Below, one piece after another: positions 6,030 to 7,209 of a stretch of DNA of 7,209 bases. The position numbers and the translations under genes were made by a program. This stretch comes from an uncultured Elusimicrobia bacterium (GTDB lineage Bacteria; Elusimicrobiota; Elusimicrobia; Elusimicrobiales; Elusimicrobiaceae), in assembly GCA_945483375.1 (NCBI GenBank), contig CALYRQ010000042.1, positions 1-7,209 of the forward strand. Reading direction: 5' to 3'. A model generated the notes under the pieces. That model did not search any database, was not told where the DNA came from, and saw nothing but the letters and a program-made list of their open reading frames with translations. Numbering within the stretch: position 1 is the first letter of the stretch; each line of letters opens with the position of its first letter.

Positions 6030-7208
6030 ATGCTCTCTAGACCCGTTTCCTCCCCGTTTGCTTTTAACGTCAAAAGCCGCATGCGCCTGGCGGGGTTTGT
6101 TATTTTGCTGGCGCCGCTGGTCATCTTCCTGCGCCTGGCGTATATGCAAACTTTTTTGCATGAAGAATTTGCCAGCAAAGCCGAACGCGCTATTTACAAT
6201 TACCTGGCCGAAGACCGTTTAAGAGGCAAAATCCTGGACGTAAACGGCCGCGAATTGGCCGAATCCGTCCGTACGCACTCCTGCGGCGTAAACAAACGCT
6301 ATGTAAAAGACAAAAATAAAACCGTTGATTTCCTGGCCGAAACGCTGGAAATGCCCAAAAGCCGGATTTTGGAAAAATGGAACAAAGCGGGGAACTTCTT
6401 TTTTGTCGCTAAAAAAATTAAGCCGGACAATTACATTAAAATTTCCAAAATCCTGCGCACTCCGCTTGGCCAGGGATTAGAACTTACCCCGGAATACGAA
6501 CGTATTCACCCGTACGGGGACAGCGCGCTGGATATCGTGGGTGCGGCCAACTCCAAAAACCTGGGGCTTTCGGGAGTGGAGCAGATGTTTAACCGCGAAC
6601 TCAGCCAGGACATCAGCAAAAAACGCGCCAAACGCGCGCGCCGCGGCGAAATTATTTACGATAGAAAACTAAAAGAAGAGCTGTCCGTCGCCAACATTTA
6701 TTTGACGATTGACGAACTGGCCCAATACTACGTGGAAAGCGCGCTTAAAAAAGCGGTGGAAAACCTGTCGCCGGACCGCGCTGTCGCGCTTGTGCAGGAG
6801 CCTTCTACGGGCAAAATCCTGGCCGCCGCTTCTTACCCGGTAAAAGACGGACAGTCGCTCGCGTTCCAGTTTACGTACGAGCCGGGTTCCACGTTTAAAA
6901 CGATTGCCGTTTCTTCCGCCATCGACGCGGGGGCCGTCAGCGTGACGGACAGTATTGATATGGAAGGGCGCAAATGGGAAGTGGCCCGCGGTTTTACCGT
7001 GCGCGACAACCAGCATAAAAAAGACTTTTTATCCATTCCCGAAATTATGCAACTTTCGTCGAACATCGGCGCGGGTAAAATTGCGCTGGAACTGGGGGCC
7101 AAAAATCTGTTTTACTATATTAAGGCGTTTGGTTTCGGCACCAAAACGGACGTTAATTTTAACGGGGAATCCAAAGGCACTGTTCCGCCGTATAATAAAT
7201 GGACCAAG
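6030..7208 (+). CDS. ftsI: Class B penicillin-binding protein, FtsI/PBP2 type (3'-partial)
   Basis: This is the septal peptidoglycan D,D-transpeptidase expected after ftsL; it would crosslink glycan strands made by FtsW and be a beta-lactam target. The frame is open from the ATG at 6030 to the window edge (393 codons; families usually 550-700), so the C-terminus is missing. It has a short cytoplasmic tail (1-18) and a TM helix (about 20-38). The N-terminal pedestal opens with LRGKILDVNGRELAES (64-79), the family RGxIxDRNGxxLA with Val71 for Arg. The transpeptidase domain has EPGSTFK (284-290) with predicted nucleophile Ser287 and Lys290, then LSSNIG (342-347) with the SxN motif Ser343-Asn345. 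The KTG motif lies beyond the window. FGFGTKTDVNFNGESKG (369-385) is typical of FtsI/PBP2. The segment between ASYPVKDG and EPGSTFK is shorter than usual. ftsI is preferred over an elongation PBP (mrdA) or SpoVD type from position alone. A weak GGAAG lies 9 nt before the ATG. Confidence 0.95.
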   Translation, partial: MLSRPVSSPFAFNVKSRMRLAGFVILLAPLVIFLRLAYMQTFLHEEFASKAERAIYNYLAEDRLRGKILDVNGRELAESVRTHSCGVNKRYVKDKNKTVDFLAETLEMPKSRILEKWNKAGNFFFVAKKIKPDNYIKISKILRTPLGQGLELTPEYERIHPYGDSALDIVGAANSKNLGLSGVEQMFNRELSQDISKKRAKRARRGEIIYDRKLKEELSVANIYLTIDELAQYYVESALKKAVENLSPDRAVALVQEPSTGKILAAASYPVKDGQSLAFQFTYEPGSTFKTIAVSSAIDAGAVSVTDSIDMEGRKWEVARGFTVRDNQHKKDFLSIPEIMQLSSNIGAGKIALELGAKNLFYYIKAFGFGTKTDVNFNGESKGTVPPYNKWTK

Positions 7209-7209
7209 G

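Noticed and set aside
1..7209. Promoters, terminators, tRNAs, repeats, CRISPR or mobile elements
   Set aside because: Gene junctions are too short (20-nt overlap to 5-nt gap) to hold promoters or intrinsic terminators, and no inverted or direct repeat or RNA gene was seen by eye. Promoters within coding regions cannot be excluded.

Overview
The window is a gap-free, single-strand stretch of seven protein-coding genes, all on the + strand: mnmE (5' end cut off) - mnmG - rsmG - a membrane-anchored HExxH metallopeptidase-like gene - rsmH - ftsL - ftsI/pbp2 (3' end cut off). The junctions run from a 20-nt overlap to a 5-nt gap. No promoter, terminator, RNA gene, repeat, mobile element or CRISPR array is visible, and no gene-free stretch is longer than a few bases. 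The simplest reading is one polycistronic operon that starts before the window and continues after it.

Region 1 (2-3537) is translation quality control. MnmE and MnmG are the two halves of the enzyme that installs the (carboxymethyl)aminomethyl group on U34 of tRNAs, and RsmG methylates 16S rRNA at G527 (E. coli numbering). This trio is classically found near the replication origin, often followed by parA/parB. Here parAB is absent and the operon runs on into other genes.

Region 2 (3538-4881) is the least explained gene: a 447-residue protein with an N-terminal membrane anchor, a low-complexity linker, a gluzincin-like HELTH...E zinc site and a Pro/Ala/Lys-rich tail. Its substrate cannot be told from the sequence.

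Region 3 (4887-7208) is the head of a division and cell wall (dcw) cluster: RsmH (16S rRNA C1402 N4-methyltransferase), a small FtsL-type bitopic division protein, and the class B penicillin-binding protein (FtsI/PBP2 type), cut by the window edge after its SxxK and SxN motifs. The usual mraZ upstream of rsmH is missing, and the peptidase gene sits in its place.

Organism: a bacterium with peptidoglycan and FtsZ-type division, probably with intermediate to moderately high GC (roughly 50-55% by eye) and compact gene packing. The protein sequences are clearly bacterial but diverged from Proteobacteria and Firmicutes. The joining of the mnmE-mnmG-rsmG block to the dcw cluster and the protein flavour would fit a phylum such as Elusimicrobiota, but this is a weak inference that needs a similarity search. 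I do not see an undescribed multi-gene system here. The most interesting items are the uncharacterised peptidase and the unusual gene neighbourhood.
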